A stretch of 64,000 nt of DNA from Cristatella mucedo. Its lineage: Eukaryota > Bryozoa > Phylactolaemata > Cristatellidae. The stretch's first letter is position 1, and each line of letters begins with the position of its first letter. The translations under genes and the position numbers were made by a program. This document shows, piece by piece, positions 46,058 to 56,882 of the stretch. The DNA lies in NCBI GenBank assembly GCA_009760855.2, contig WPIO01000018.1:4838501-4902500 (forward strand), in the 5' to 3' direction. The notes below the pieces were generated by a model. It was not told the DNA's origin. It worked only from the letters and a program-made list of their open reading frames with translations, and ran no database searches.

Positions 46058-46589
46058 TATTTGGTTATCCACGGCTAAAAGGCTCGGATTTACCTGACCT
46101 GCAAGCATTGACCTGGCCTTGACCTTAATCCTTGTTCACCTTACGGTGCCTTCCTCGGGCGGCAGTGCAGTGTGCGCGAAAAAAGTGGGCTCTGCCAGCA
46201 CCGGGACTTGGAAAAAAAAACAACGAGGCAGCAGGCTCTGACCTAACCAGTCACGATAGACAGAATTTGCCCTACCTAGCGGTCATCGCCCTGTTCCGCT
46301 GTGCCAAGATGGTCGTCTAGACCCGTGTCCTGCCGACGTCGGCAGGCAGATTCTGATTGTCGGAAGCCGGCTAGTAAAACTAGCGGCCAGGACTGTTTGT
46401 GCACAGCCGGTCACCAGAGCTGTCAGAAGGTGAATGCTGAGCCTGAATGCCCAACGTCCTCTTCGACGTGCCACTTTGGCCTCAATATCTGCCGCCTAGT
46501 TACAGTGTTTCGACTGCGCCACAGGCTGAGACTTGTCCAGCCTTTGCACTAGGGCGCCCATTGTCTCATCACCCGGTCATCATCCCGTC

Positions 46590-46687
46590 TGCTGGTGCTG
46601 GGATGGACACATCGGGAAGCTTCTCATACCCAAGGAAATCGTGGGTTCGACTCCCGATGCGTCGGCGCGATACTCTTCGTGCTTTGC
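46590..46687 (+). mobile_element. tRNA-like fragment before a LINE tail
   Basis: GGAAATCGTGGGTTCGACTC matches a box B and lies just before TAA repeats. Too short to assign to family A or B. Confidence 0.35.
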
Positions 46688-46689
46688 TT

Positions 46690-47110
46690 TAACATAATAA
46701 TAATAATAATAATAAAAATAAATCTGATATAGCCCACTCAGAAAACTCAATCTCTTTTTCTAGGCAATTTACATCTGTTGTAAAGGAAGCACGATCAAAT
46801 TGTTAGTGGTAGCATGCTCGATAGACAACAGAATAACATGGTTAGGGGTGATATGCACAGCAGTATGCGCAGTGTCAGTATGCATAAGCAGACAAAGAAC
46901 GAATCGCATGGGCCCGACACGATAGACAAGCCTAGCTGCCTAGTTTTGCACCAGCCGTAACTGGCCGGTAGACAAGCAAGCAGTGAGTTACAGAAGTCAA
47001 GACATGATGTCACAAATGCATGGACCAACTTAGATGTGGTATCCCTTTCTAAATGAGTCCGAGTTTTAGCTATCTTATGCAGCTACTTCCATTTAAGAAG
47101 GTTTGCTGCC
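46690..47110 (-). mobile_element. L2-like LINE fragment with internal deletion
   Basis: Minus orientation: TAA tail, L2-type tail, 3' UTR to 46915. It then jumps to the thumb region (LDFCNSLLACLPA, VQNSAARL-like reverse complement words) to about 47110. The C-terminal part between is deleted. Confidence 0.85.
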
Positions 47111-47757
47111 ATTCATGTGCAAAAGTTAACAGTACAGGCAGCAAGTGAGGAGCACGCGTCTGGCAGCAAATCCGCCCAGATCCAACTGCTCCAGGTCCAT
47201 CTAAAGATGCCCTTTTTCAGAACCAGGACGCCTTCTATCGGCGAGACTGTCGGTACTCATGGCAGCACTTCGATTGCAGTGAGATGAGCCGGTGTACGAT
47301 TACACGAACAATGACCAATCGAAATCCTGTTAGCGACAGGAAGCTGGAGGCCCTCTCGCTCAGCTAGCTGCCACCGACGCTTCCTCATGCTTCGGGCTTA
47401 TGGCTAAGGTGAAGGTGATTTCCATCATGCAGGCGCTTTTTCTCATTAGTTATATCGACCCGAGAGGTTCGAGGCTGAGGCGAACAATGGCCACGAACCG
47501 CAGCGGCAGCTTCCTGGGCTGGCAGGCCGCGTGGTGGCATCGTAGCTGGGCAAGCTCGCGAGTGCAATGACGTCCTGCAACTGACGGTCTGCCACTTCGA
47601 GGCAGAGGGAGCGCGAGAGACGGTGAGAGCCGACTCGGCCATCAACTCACCGGCCGTCGTCTCGAATTCGCCCTGAAGTTCCTGGCTGACAGTCCGAGAG
47701 CACATCGCCTAGTCGGCCCAGCGAGTTTCTCAGAACTTCCACTAGCTAGCCGGCCTG

Positions 47758-47794
47758 CTTTGTCTGTGTCTGTCTGTGTCGGTCTGTCTGTCTG

Positions 47795-47854
<60 letters not shown>

Positions 47855-47861
47855 TCTCTCC

Positions 47862-47896
<35 letters not shown>

Positions 47897-47940
47897 GTCT
47901 ATAAATGTGTGTGTATGTGTGTGTGTGTGTGTGTGTGTTT
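47758..47940. repeat. Compound (TCTG)n(CT)n(GT)n microsatellite
   Basis: Three simple repeats in succession. Confidence 0.95.
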
Positions 47941-47984
47941 TCGAGCGCGAGCGTGTGTGTTTGTGTGTCCCGAGAGTAAAGACG

Positions 47985-48260
47985 ACTTTTGACACCGAAG
48001 AGGCCGATGTGATAGCCGATCCTATGGGCCTTAGTCACTTTTCCCAGAGGTTCAATATAGATGGAGAACAGCAAAGGACCGAGGACGGACCCTTGTCAGA
48101 CTCCACAGTTTGATCTGACCACCACCCGACACGGATTGAACACGATCGGACAAGTATACGATTTGAACCACAAAATTGCTACATTTGCCAGACCGATCGT
48201 TCTCAATTGTTTTAGTAAGATATCGCGATCGTTTGTGTCGAAGGCAGCTGATAGCTAAAC
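47985..48260 (-). mobile_element. L2-like LINE reverse transcriptase fragment
   Basis: Minus-strand reading gives LLFSIYIEPLGKVTKAHRIG with the upstream DTNDRDILLKQL-type word. It closely follows the subfamily at 4521-5195, with frameshifts. Confidence 0.85.
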
Positions 48261-49240
48261 CAGCAGGGCCAGGGCAGTGACGTGTCCATCATCGCTGTTG
48301 AATAGGATGTCGTTGGTTACACAGGGGGAGCAGTTTCAGTGGAATGGTGTCACTTAAGTCCCGGCTGAATTGTGTCTGACATTTCATTTTTTTCAATGCA
48401 TGATACTTGGCTGCTTTCTGATCAGGATTCTCAGGAATCTTTTACAAAACGGAAGAATCGAAATCGGGCTGATACTGTTTGATACTGTAGTTTATATAAT
48501 AGTTTGATACCGAGTCCAATTCGTGCTATTCAAGTATCGGTCAAAAGATGCACAACTTGAAAGAATTGGAAAACTCCCGAGAACCAGATCAGCATTTCAT
48601 TATCCAGAGATCTCTTGAACAATCCGAACTATGGCTAAACTAAGTTAGTCTGCCAGCGAAGACCACAGATGGGATGATATAGGGTCTTCAGAAGACAAGA
48701 TCTTTTTAATGGTATTTATTAATTTAGCGACTTCGTGCGCAAAAACCTCAAAAAATTCTTAAAGAAAGGTCACAGGTTACGACTCGACCGTTGCTTTAGT
48801 CTTTATGGAGGCACGATGGAATAAGTTTAACGTTTTCAACGAAGAAGGTTCAGACCGGATGAGCTACTCACCGTGCGCTTCGTATCCGCCAGGTGAGGGT
48901 GAAAGCGGCCCGCCATCATTTAGTCATCATTCTCTGAGAGTCGCTGTCTCGCGCTTCGCTACACCTTGCGTCTCCTCGGACTCTTCGTGCGAGCTGCGCT
49001 TGTTATCTCGAGCGAGCGTTGCAACGACGCCGGGGCCGCAGCTGCCGCATCCGCTAGTTTTCAAGCCAAGGCTCAGCAGTAGACTACTTAGAAATCTGCT
49101 CCTTCAATGCTGGCGTCAGTCGCTTTGACGACGCATTGCATGAAAGGCTCAGCACAGATGCCGTGCTGCTTTCGGAAAGAATTAGCTACTTCCTATCCGG
49201 CGCCTCTTTCTCGCTCACTCACGTTCGCGCGCGCGCGAGA
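48260..49240. other. Unique sequence, nothing recognised
   Basis: Short frames only; no motif or splice pair recognised. Confidence 0.3.
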
Positions 49241-49241
49241 A

Positions 49242-49243
49242 CA

Positions 49244-49297
<54 letters not shown>
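49242..49297. repeat. (CT)n microsatellite
   Basis: CT run preceded by GCGCGCGCG. Confidence 0.97.
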
Positions 49298-49299
<2 letters not shown>

Positions 49300-49479
49300 C
49301 TTGGCTAGTGACGCAGCGCTGCGTGGCATAGTCGCGACATACAGTCTCACGTAGGTTTAGCATCCGTGCTGCTACACCGTTCTTTGCTTTTGAAAGATCA
49401 CGGCGCTCCCACAGCTTCGCGTAATAAATTCGCTGCCTTATGCTGCTTTCTTAACCTCAGATTGCAGGTATTAGTGCAT

Positions 49480-49770
49480 GAATAATAATAATAATAATAA
49501 TAATACATTTGTTATAGCACCCTCAGAGAACCTAATCTCTTTCTAGGCACTTAACAACTGCTGAAAAGGAAGCACGATCGAATGGTTAGTGGTTAGAATG
49601 CTCAATGGCGACAAGCATACTATATTAGAGGTGACATGCACAAGGTCAGCATGCAAATGCGGTTAGTAGAAGCACGCACGGTGTGTCAGCACTCACATGA
49701 GCACACAAAGGACGAACCGCACGGACCCACTGAAAGCTGCGATACAAACACGGATTTGAGCTTTTAGCTT
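49480..49770 (-). mobile_element. L2-like LINE 3' end fragment
   Basis: TAA tail at 49481-49504, L2-type tail and 3' UTR in minus orientation. Confidence 0.85.
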
Positions 49771-49892
49771 CTTTTTTACTTATTTTTTCAACGCCGACTC
49801 GGCTAAATGCATCTTCGAGGAGGCGATCGGGCGTAGTCCGAGGAACTCGATGGGCAGAGCAGGGCAGAGCCGCGACGTAAAATATGTATATA

Positions 49893-50030
49893 ATTCATTT
49901 ATATAGCGCCCCAAAAGAACTTAATCACTATTCAGGCGCTTCACATATGCCTCGGGGCTCGAGCCCACGACCTCAGCCAGACCTTGGTCGGGGCGAGCAC
50001 CTTAACCGCTAGACCAAACCAGCTCGGCCC
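49893..50030 (-). mobile_element. tRNA-like SINE family A
   Basis: Reverse of the copy at 29175: L2-type tail first (TATAGCGCCCCAAAAGAACT), then GGGGCTCGAGCCCACGACC (box B) and CTAGACCAAACCAGCTCGG (box A region). Confidence 0.85.
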
Positions 50031-50032
50031 AA

Positions 50033-50190
50033 GACGTAGGGTGCTCGCTCTTCACGACCAAGGTCGTGGGTTCGAATCCTGAAGCGAGCGATCTTATTTT
50101 AACCGACTGCGAGCGGTGGCGATAGCCATTAAGGCCTTCTGCCGCTTTAAAAACGAAGCTGCTAAATCAGCAAGTACTTCTTTTTAAATA
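50033..50190 (+). mobile_element. tRNA-like SINE family B
   Basis: GGTCGTGGGTTCGAATCCTG (box B), GAGCGATCTTATTTTAACC, GCGAGCGGTGGCGATAGCCA, then CTGCTAAATCAGCAAGTACT. It abuts the family-A copy in opposite orientation. Confidence 0.8.
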
Positions 50191-50329
50191 GCCGTTACTT
50201 GGCATCTGTCCGCGGAGTGTCAATACCGACCGTCCGACCCGTCGTTATTAGCTTTTGAGCGTTGGCGCAGCAGCGCTCGCCGCGAATAGAGGCAAGCGGG
50301 CGAGGCTACGGTGGCCTACACTTCTCACG

Positions 50330-50335
50330 TTTATT
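50330..50335 (-). terminator. Candidate poly(A) signal of the minus-strand membrane-protein gene
   Basis: AATAAA on the minus strand, about 420 bp past the TGA stop at 50753, with two SINEs just beyond it. Position only. Confidence 0.35.
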
Positions 50336-50434
50336 CTAACACAGCGAGTGCAGCACAAAAGTCACCACCGGTGCGTTACATCCTCAAAAATGGCGCAGAC
50401 GGAGCCACTGTCGCCATGGGCGAAAGTATCCGCG

Positions 50435-50488
50435 TGGCAGTTCCGGGCCGCGTAGCGGCGAAGCTCCCGGAACTGCCACCGGGAGCTT
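50435..50488. repeat. Two overlapping hairpins in the presumed 3' UTR
   Basis: TGGCAGTTCCGGG (50435-50447) pairs exactly with 50466-50478. AAGCTCCCGG (50461-50470) pairs exactly with 50479-50488. The two folds share bases and are mutually exclusive. Confidence 0.88.
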
Positions 50489-50752
50489 AGCCGGCTAAGA
50501 ACTGCGAAGCGGACTACGATACGTCCGCGTCTGCCCGGCCTTGCGACCTTAAAAATTGGATCCGTCAGTTCCCGGCAGGCGCACGACGGCTCTCGGTCGC
50601 CGTCGCCCTTGGCGAAGTGACGCGCCTCGAGCTGCACGGCCGCGCAGCTCGTCGCAGACGACGAAGGCGCAGCCGCGCGAAGAGCCTGCAGCAGAGCGCC
50701 CGGGGGTGAACCAGCCCATCCGGAGGCCGGCGACGGTGCGTCGCGCGCTACG

Positions 50753-50856
50753 TCACGCTGTCGACTCTCCGCGAAGTCCCTCCAGCTCGTTTTCGTCCAT
50801 GACCCCCACGCGCGGACCCAGCTGCACGCCCGGCTGCACTGTCGAAGTGTAGTCGG
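50753..50856 (-). CDS. Membrane-protein gene, last coding exon
   Basis: Acceptor GTCTCTTTGCAG| is strong. Two bases complete a codon, then DYTSTVQPGVQLGPRVGVMD and ENELEGLRGESTA, stop TGA. An acidic, Ser/Thr-ending hydrophilic tail. Other frames here are longer but end in low-complexity sequence. This one was chosen because phase and acceptor agree. Confidence 0.72.
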
Positions 50857-51798
50857 CTGCAAAGAGACGCGAGTCTCGTTAGCGCGAGTACGCAGAGAGA
50901 GAGAGCGAGAGCGCGCTGAAGCTCCGTCCGGGCGCTGCTCGCCGCTACGCGGCGCTGCTCGCCGCTACGCCGCGCTGCTGCGAGGCGGGGCCGAGGCGTT
51001 CGCCGAGCAGCAGCTGAACGAACGCTTGGCCGCTTGCGGCGCAGTCCGAGCGCTTGCTCGGCGACAAAGTAACAACTATAGCAATAATTATTGTAACAGT
51101 AAAGCATTTTACAGCGCCCCGAAATGAGTAATCTCTTGCTCGGAGGCTGGTAAAGAGGTAAATCTAGAAGCCGCTATGACGTCATTTAGGACCAGCGAAT
51201 GACAGCGTGCGCGTTAGCCTGGCGGTAGTCACTCGCCGCGATTCGGGTTGCGAGTTTGAGTTCTGCAGCGGGAAACTCTGTTTCCCGCTGTGCGAGCTGG
51301 TTAAAGCACCGAGGTGACTTTTCTGCCGTCATATATATATATATAAAGTAAGCCGTGGAGTCAACTTCGCTTCACTTTACCGTTGCAGTAGTCGCAGACA
51401 GAGGGAACGCTCCGAGGAGGACAGGTAGGTTCTCAGTTTGCCGTTAAATCTTATCCGGGCAGGGCATGCGATGCTGTCGGCAGAGATCTAAGCATCGGGT
51501 GCAAGGCAGTCGGCACGTCGCAACGTCCTTTGACATGACGACATTTAAAAAGAAGCTTACAACGCATCTGTTTAATACAGCATTTGGTGGGTTTTGTGAT
51601 TCGTCCTTCGTGAGCACGTATCTTACACTTATTATGTGTACATGTATTCGTCCTTCGTGTTCTGCTTACACTACAATTACAATATGACGGCGGTTGGAGG
51701 ACATTTCTCTTCCTGGACGTCCCCCCGGAATTCTCCCGGACATTTCCCTCGAGGTAGGACATTTCCCCCTATGTTGATGAATGCTTAACTAAGAATAC

Positions 51799-51842
<44 letters not shown>

Positions 51843-54800
51843 GATTGAATGAAGCTCATGAAGTTCACGCTCTAATAAAATCAAATCAACTCAGTATAAT
51901 TAGAAGAATGGATGGATTGGAAGAACGATTTCTAATGGAGCGAGCGGCGGCGGCGGCGGTTGAAGCCACTGCAGCAGCAGCGAGCTACACAGTTCGGTCA
52001 CGCTCGACGCCGAGTGCCGTTGTTTGTACCCGTCAAAGCGGGTGCCGGCTACGGCGTGCCGCGCGTTCCTGCAAATGAGCGCTAAGCCTCAGAGGTCTAC
52101 TGAGTATAACTCGAGCTCAACAGGTCTAGTTACACCCTAAAACGCACTAATTAAAGCTCGGAATACGAGCGAGGGTTGGATTTAGGCAGCGGAGGTGAAG
52201 CCCATCCTAAAACCTAAAACCTAAACCCTAAACACTAAACCCTAAAACCCTAACAACTCTAGACTCTAAACCCTAAACGCTAAACCCTAAACACTATATT
52301 CTAAAGCATAAAAACCCTAAACCCTAAAACCTTAAACCCTAAACACCAAATCCTAAACCCTAAACCCCTAAAACCCTAAACCCCTAAAACCCTAAACACT
52401 AAACTCCTAAACCCTAAAATCTAAATACTAAAACCTAAACCCTAAACCATATTCGGGGGGGGGGAGAAATGTACTACCCCAGGGGGAAATGTCGGGGGAG
52501 GGAAGGGAAATGTCAGGGGGGAATGTCCGTACCCCGATATGACGGTATGCTTGCGGATGTTACCGCCAATCATTCGCTAATGCTTTCTCTACAGCATCTG
52601 TAAAGTGCCTAGAAAGAGATTCAGTTCTCTGAGGGGGCTCTACAAATGTATTATTATTATTTGAAGGCGTGGACTAGAAAAGAATCGGGGTTCGACGGTT
52701 AAGCTTAACGACATGAGTCAGAGAGTTCAGTCATAGTTCAGAGTTCAGTTCAGTGCAGTTCAGAGTTCAGTCAGTTCGATGGGCGAGGCGCGAGGTCATG
52801 CGCGAGCGAGCGATCCGATCTGCACCCTTCGAGCGAGCGCTTCGTCTTCCGAAAAGTGAGCAGGAGCAAGGTTCAATGTAAGGACCTTCAATGCGTGACC
52901 TTCAGTGAAGCCGAAGTCACTGCTCTACGGAGAGCCGATGCAGGACGTAGGGTAGTGGCTTCGCACAGATCCCTCGAGCAGACGATTAAAGAGGATTTGG
53001 CTTCGCGCTTCACCCGTTTCGGCTGCGCCCAGTTCTTGCACACTTCTTTTGCCTGCTTCACTAATTGCCTGGGCGAGAGCCTCGAGAACGGAGCCGCCTG
53101 CATCGCCGCCTGCATCGCTGCCTGCATCGCCGCCTGCATCGCCGCCTGCATCGCCGCCTGCATCGCCGCCTGCATCGGAGGCGGCTGCACGGCTTGGTCT
53201 GTCGAGTGCCCGGTGGCGACGGCCACCGCGCTGCTGCGTTCGATCGACGCCGGCGCATCGTATCGTAGCGCGAAACGCGCCGCCGCTGCGTCGAGCGAGA
53301 AGCAGTAAAAGCCCATAAAGCGTCGGTGCGCAGCCGTAGCCTCGGGAGTTGGCGGGGCGAGTCGAGATCGGGATGAAAAAGCCTGGCGCGCTCTCGAGAG
53401 CAAGTCGGTGCAGGCTCGCATAACAGTGCAGTCGGTGCTTATCCAGGTTTTTCCCTCCGTGGCCACGACGACGTGCTGCCGCGCGAGCGTGCGTGCACGA
53501 GCGTCCGCCGAGGCGGCCAGCGCCACCGGCGGCGTCTCGAGCGAGCGTTTCCGTCGAGTTCGACGGCTCGTGAATGCTACGCCGGAACTTACCTGCTGCA
53601 GCCATCGCTCGTCTGCCGTATTTTGAGGATGTCGCGATCTCGTGCACCGCCTGACCCAGCGTCTTTCCGCGCGGAATGGCCAAGAAGGTGCCTGCAGCGA
53701 GCAGAGCCGCTTGTGAGGCAGAGCCACTTGCCGAAGCCGCAGTGGCGGCCGAAGCCGCGACTGCGGCTTCGGCCGCCACTGCCATGCCGTTGTTTCTATT
53801 ATCGCGAAGTTTCAGTTTTCGCTGCCGGCTGGTGCTAGAACGTGAGCGCCAGAATCGCATCTCTCTCCCAGATCGGTCGCCCGACCGAAGTTTTTATCGA
53901 GAGCTCGGAGTCCTGTTGGGTCTCCCACGCGATCCGAGCTCATCCGAGAATACTTTCGACGAAAGGGATTCAGCGAACGCCCCCGCCGCCGCCTCCTCCT
54001 CCTCCTCGAAGTCGGCGCTATGAAATAAGCAAGCGCTGCTCTCAGTAGCATTAGGATCCGAAGATCCTTATGGGCCCCCTAGCGTAAGCGCTTTATTACG
54101 CTTTGAACGACATCATCTCGTCGAATAGGCCTTCCGATGGCCGCCTCTAGTTTTCGAGAGGGCTCCCTCCAATTGTTGAGCGCTCTCCCGAGTTCTTCCA
54201 CGAGATCTCGCGTTAGCGTGGATTTGATCGATCTCGACCGACCGATCGATCTTCAATCTCAACGTTGCTGCGGAGTTGCAGATATCGACTGCTTTGACTC
54301 GCGATCGGAGCTTCGCCAGTGCGGAAAGCGTCGGCGTCGAGCGACCGACGCCGCCCGAGCGGTGACCAATCAGAGAGGCCGTCGGGGGCGGGGCTTACTT
54401 ACGGAGGCAGTAGAGCTTCAGCAGAAGACGCCGCTTCTTGGCTGGTACGAGGAGGAAGTCGTACTCTCGCTGAGCGAGACGCCGAACGAAGGACGGCGCC
54501 AGCTCGGCCAGCCGCTCGGCGGTGGCTCGCGACAGCTCGCTCACGCTGTCGGCGAATATAGAGATGCGGGCCACTTGCGAGTGGACGGCGACCAGCTCGT
54601 CGAGCAGGTGCCACAGCGTGAGCTCCAGGACGTCGCTCGTTATCTCGGCCTCGCGGCAGTGAGCGTTGACGATCTGAATCTGCCTCGAGACCTCGTGAGC
54701 CGGCGCAAATATGGCTGGCGTCGACATGCACCGCTCTACGGCAGAAAAAGTCGTTCGTCGTCAAGTTCTACCGAAACGCAGTAGCTTCTGCTGGAGACCG

Positions 54801-56597
54801 TCGGCGTTTCGTCGCACCGCTGAAAGCCAAGCCAATTATGGTAATCGGTTCGACAGGAAATTTAGGCCACTAGCGCCATGGGTACGGCTAAAAATCGTAC
54901 ATATACGCGGTATATGCAGTAATATTAAGAATAGTCAGACTTTGAATTTGACTAGGAATTTATATAGCTCCGTAAGAGAACTGAATCTCTTTCCCCAGGA
55001 CTTCGTGTGTCCTGGAAAGAAAGCACGTCGATTAGTTTAGTGTTAGAATCCACAGTATCAGCCGCATAAAAATACAAGGGAGGGCTCACGCGGACCCATC
55101 AAATCCTACGGAGAACTAGTCAGCTTTAGCTTCTTTTTAAATAGCCTAAGATTGTGGGATGTCGTGACATTAGTCGGGAATGAGTTCCGTGCTTAGTTGG
55201 GAAATTTCAGGGATTTAGGATTTTTTAAATTTCGTTTTGGAGGAAAGTTGCATCGGAAGGCGACCAGACACGAAAACTCTCTCACCGAAAGTTGCAAGTA
55301 GATGACACTGCTGATCAATGAACACTGCTCAATCAATCATTGAACACTGCTCAATCAATCATTGAACACTGCTCAATCAATCATTGAACACTGCTCAATC
55401 AATCATTGAACACTCAATCAATCATTGAACACTGCTCAATCAATCATTGAACACTGCTCAATCAATCATTGAACACTGCTCAATCAATCATTGAACACTG
55501 CTCAATCAATCATTGAACACTGCTCAATCAATCATTGAACACTGCTCAATCAATCATTGAACACTGCTCAATCTACTACGAAACGACTTCCAGAAGCGCC
55601 CCTCTCAAAGCCGCAGTCATCACATCGCGAAAATAATAATAATATATTTCATACGTAGCACCCTCAGTGAAATCGATCTGTTTCTAGGCACTTTACATGT
55701 GCTGCAAAGGAAGCACGATCAAATGATTTGTGGTAAATCATCTCAGTGCATGGTGTTTGACTCACAAGCACTAGCGCTAGTCATTAGTTTGCAGCGGGCG
55801 TTTCCGGTCAGAGCTCCTAAGAATTGAAATTAAAAAATATGTGATTCATTTGTATAGCGCCCTAAGAGAACTTAACTCTATTCAGACGCTTCACGCATGC
55901 CACGGGGCTCGAGCCCACGACGTCGGCCTTCAAATACAGTCACCTCGACCTTGATCGGAGCGAGCACCTTATTCACTGGGCAAAACCAGTGAGGCATACA
56001 AGCTCTCGTCCACTATGAGGCGTAGAGCGTATGGGTGACCAAAGAGCGAGATTTGCACGTAGTCGGATGAGACCTAGAGCTGGGTATTTTCACTCATCGG
56101 CGCCAGCTGATCTAAACGCTTAGGGAAGTGTTACACTAAATCACCGACGCGAAACAGCTAGCCCTAGATTTGCTGGCGACGGTCGGCATGCCGATGACGT
56201 CGCAGGGGCGAGACGGTCGGAGCAACGGCTGGCAACAACATATCGAAGTGACGTGCAACATCGGCGCTGTAACTTCTGCCAAAACCAGATTCTGGTTTCA
56301 TAGTCGGCGGCCTTCCATAAAAGGCATTCTTTCTAATTGATCTTACTTTGATTGATGTCATTTTCAAGTCGTAATTTTGTCTCCGTTGAGCACTTGTATT
56401 CTTCGCAGGTGCGTAGCACCTCTCAGAAGAGACCTTCTACGGCTTCCGTTCTCTTGTAAGATAAACCGAATTATTCTTGCTCTCTCACTCGTCTCTTCTT
56501 GTTTGATTCTGTCTTTCTGACTCCGACTCTCTTTATCTCTTTATCTCTTTGTCGCCCTCCCTGAATCTCTCTGCCGCTTGTCACACTCAAGCCACCA

Positions 56598-56648
<51 letters not shown>

Positions 56649-56794
56649 CTCTCTCTCTCGCTCTCTCTCTCTCGCTCACACTCAATCAACTTATGTTGGC
56701 CAGCCTCTGTATCTCTCTTTCTCTCTCTCGCGAACACTCACTCAACGTATGTTGATCAGTCTCTCTCTCTCTCCCTCTCTCTCCCTCTCTCTCC

Positions 56795-56882
<88 letters not shown>

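Larger units (their letters stand above)
51691..52536 (+). mobile_element. Inverted-terminal-repeat element carrying a telomere-like array, copy 2
   Basis: An 846-bp insert, reversed relative to the copy at 10967. Left end CGGTTGGAGGACATTTC and right end GAATGTCCGTACCCCG agree with copy 1 ends in order and sequence. Internal order is the same when reversed: (AT)n at 51801-51839, the short reading frame, then an AAACCCT-type array at about 52206-52450. The 9-bp flanking duplication shows that it moved as a unit. Confidence 0.87.

Noticed and set aside
49426-49431. AATAAA as the Rab3 poly(A) signal
   Set aside because: It lies 4.8 kb past the stop and beyond two LINE fragments; the AATAAA at 46052 is nearer and precedes them.
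52888-53860. A ~300-residue protein on the minus strand spanning the 12-bp minisatellite
   Set aside because: The 12-bp array is open in every frame, and the upstream part is better explained as the exon 53834-53593 ending at a GTAAGT donor.
55319-55573. CRISPR array
   Set aside because: Units are contiguous with no unique spacers, and the host is eukaryotic with introns, SINEs and LINEs.
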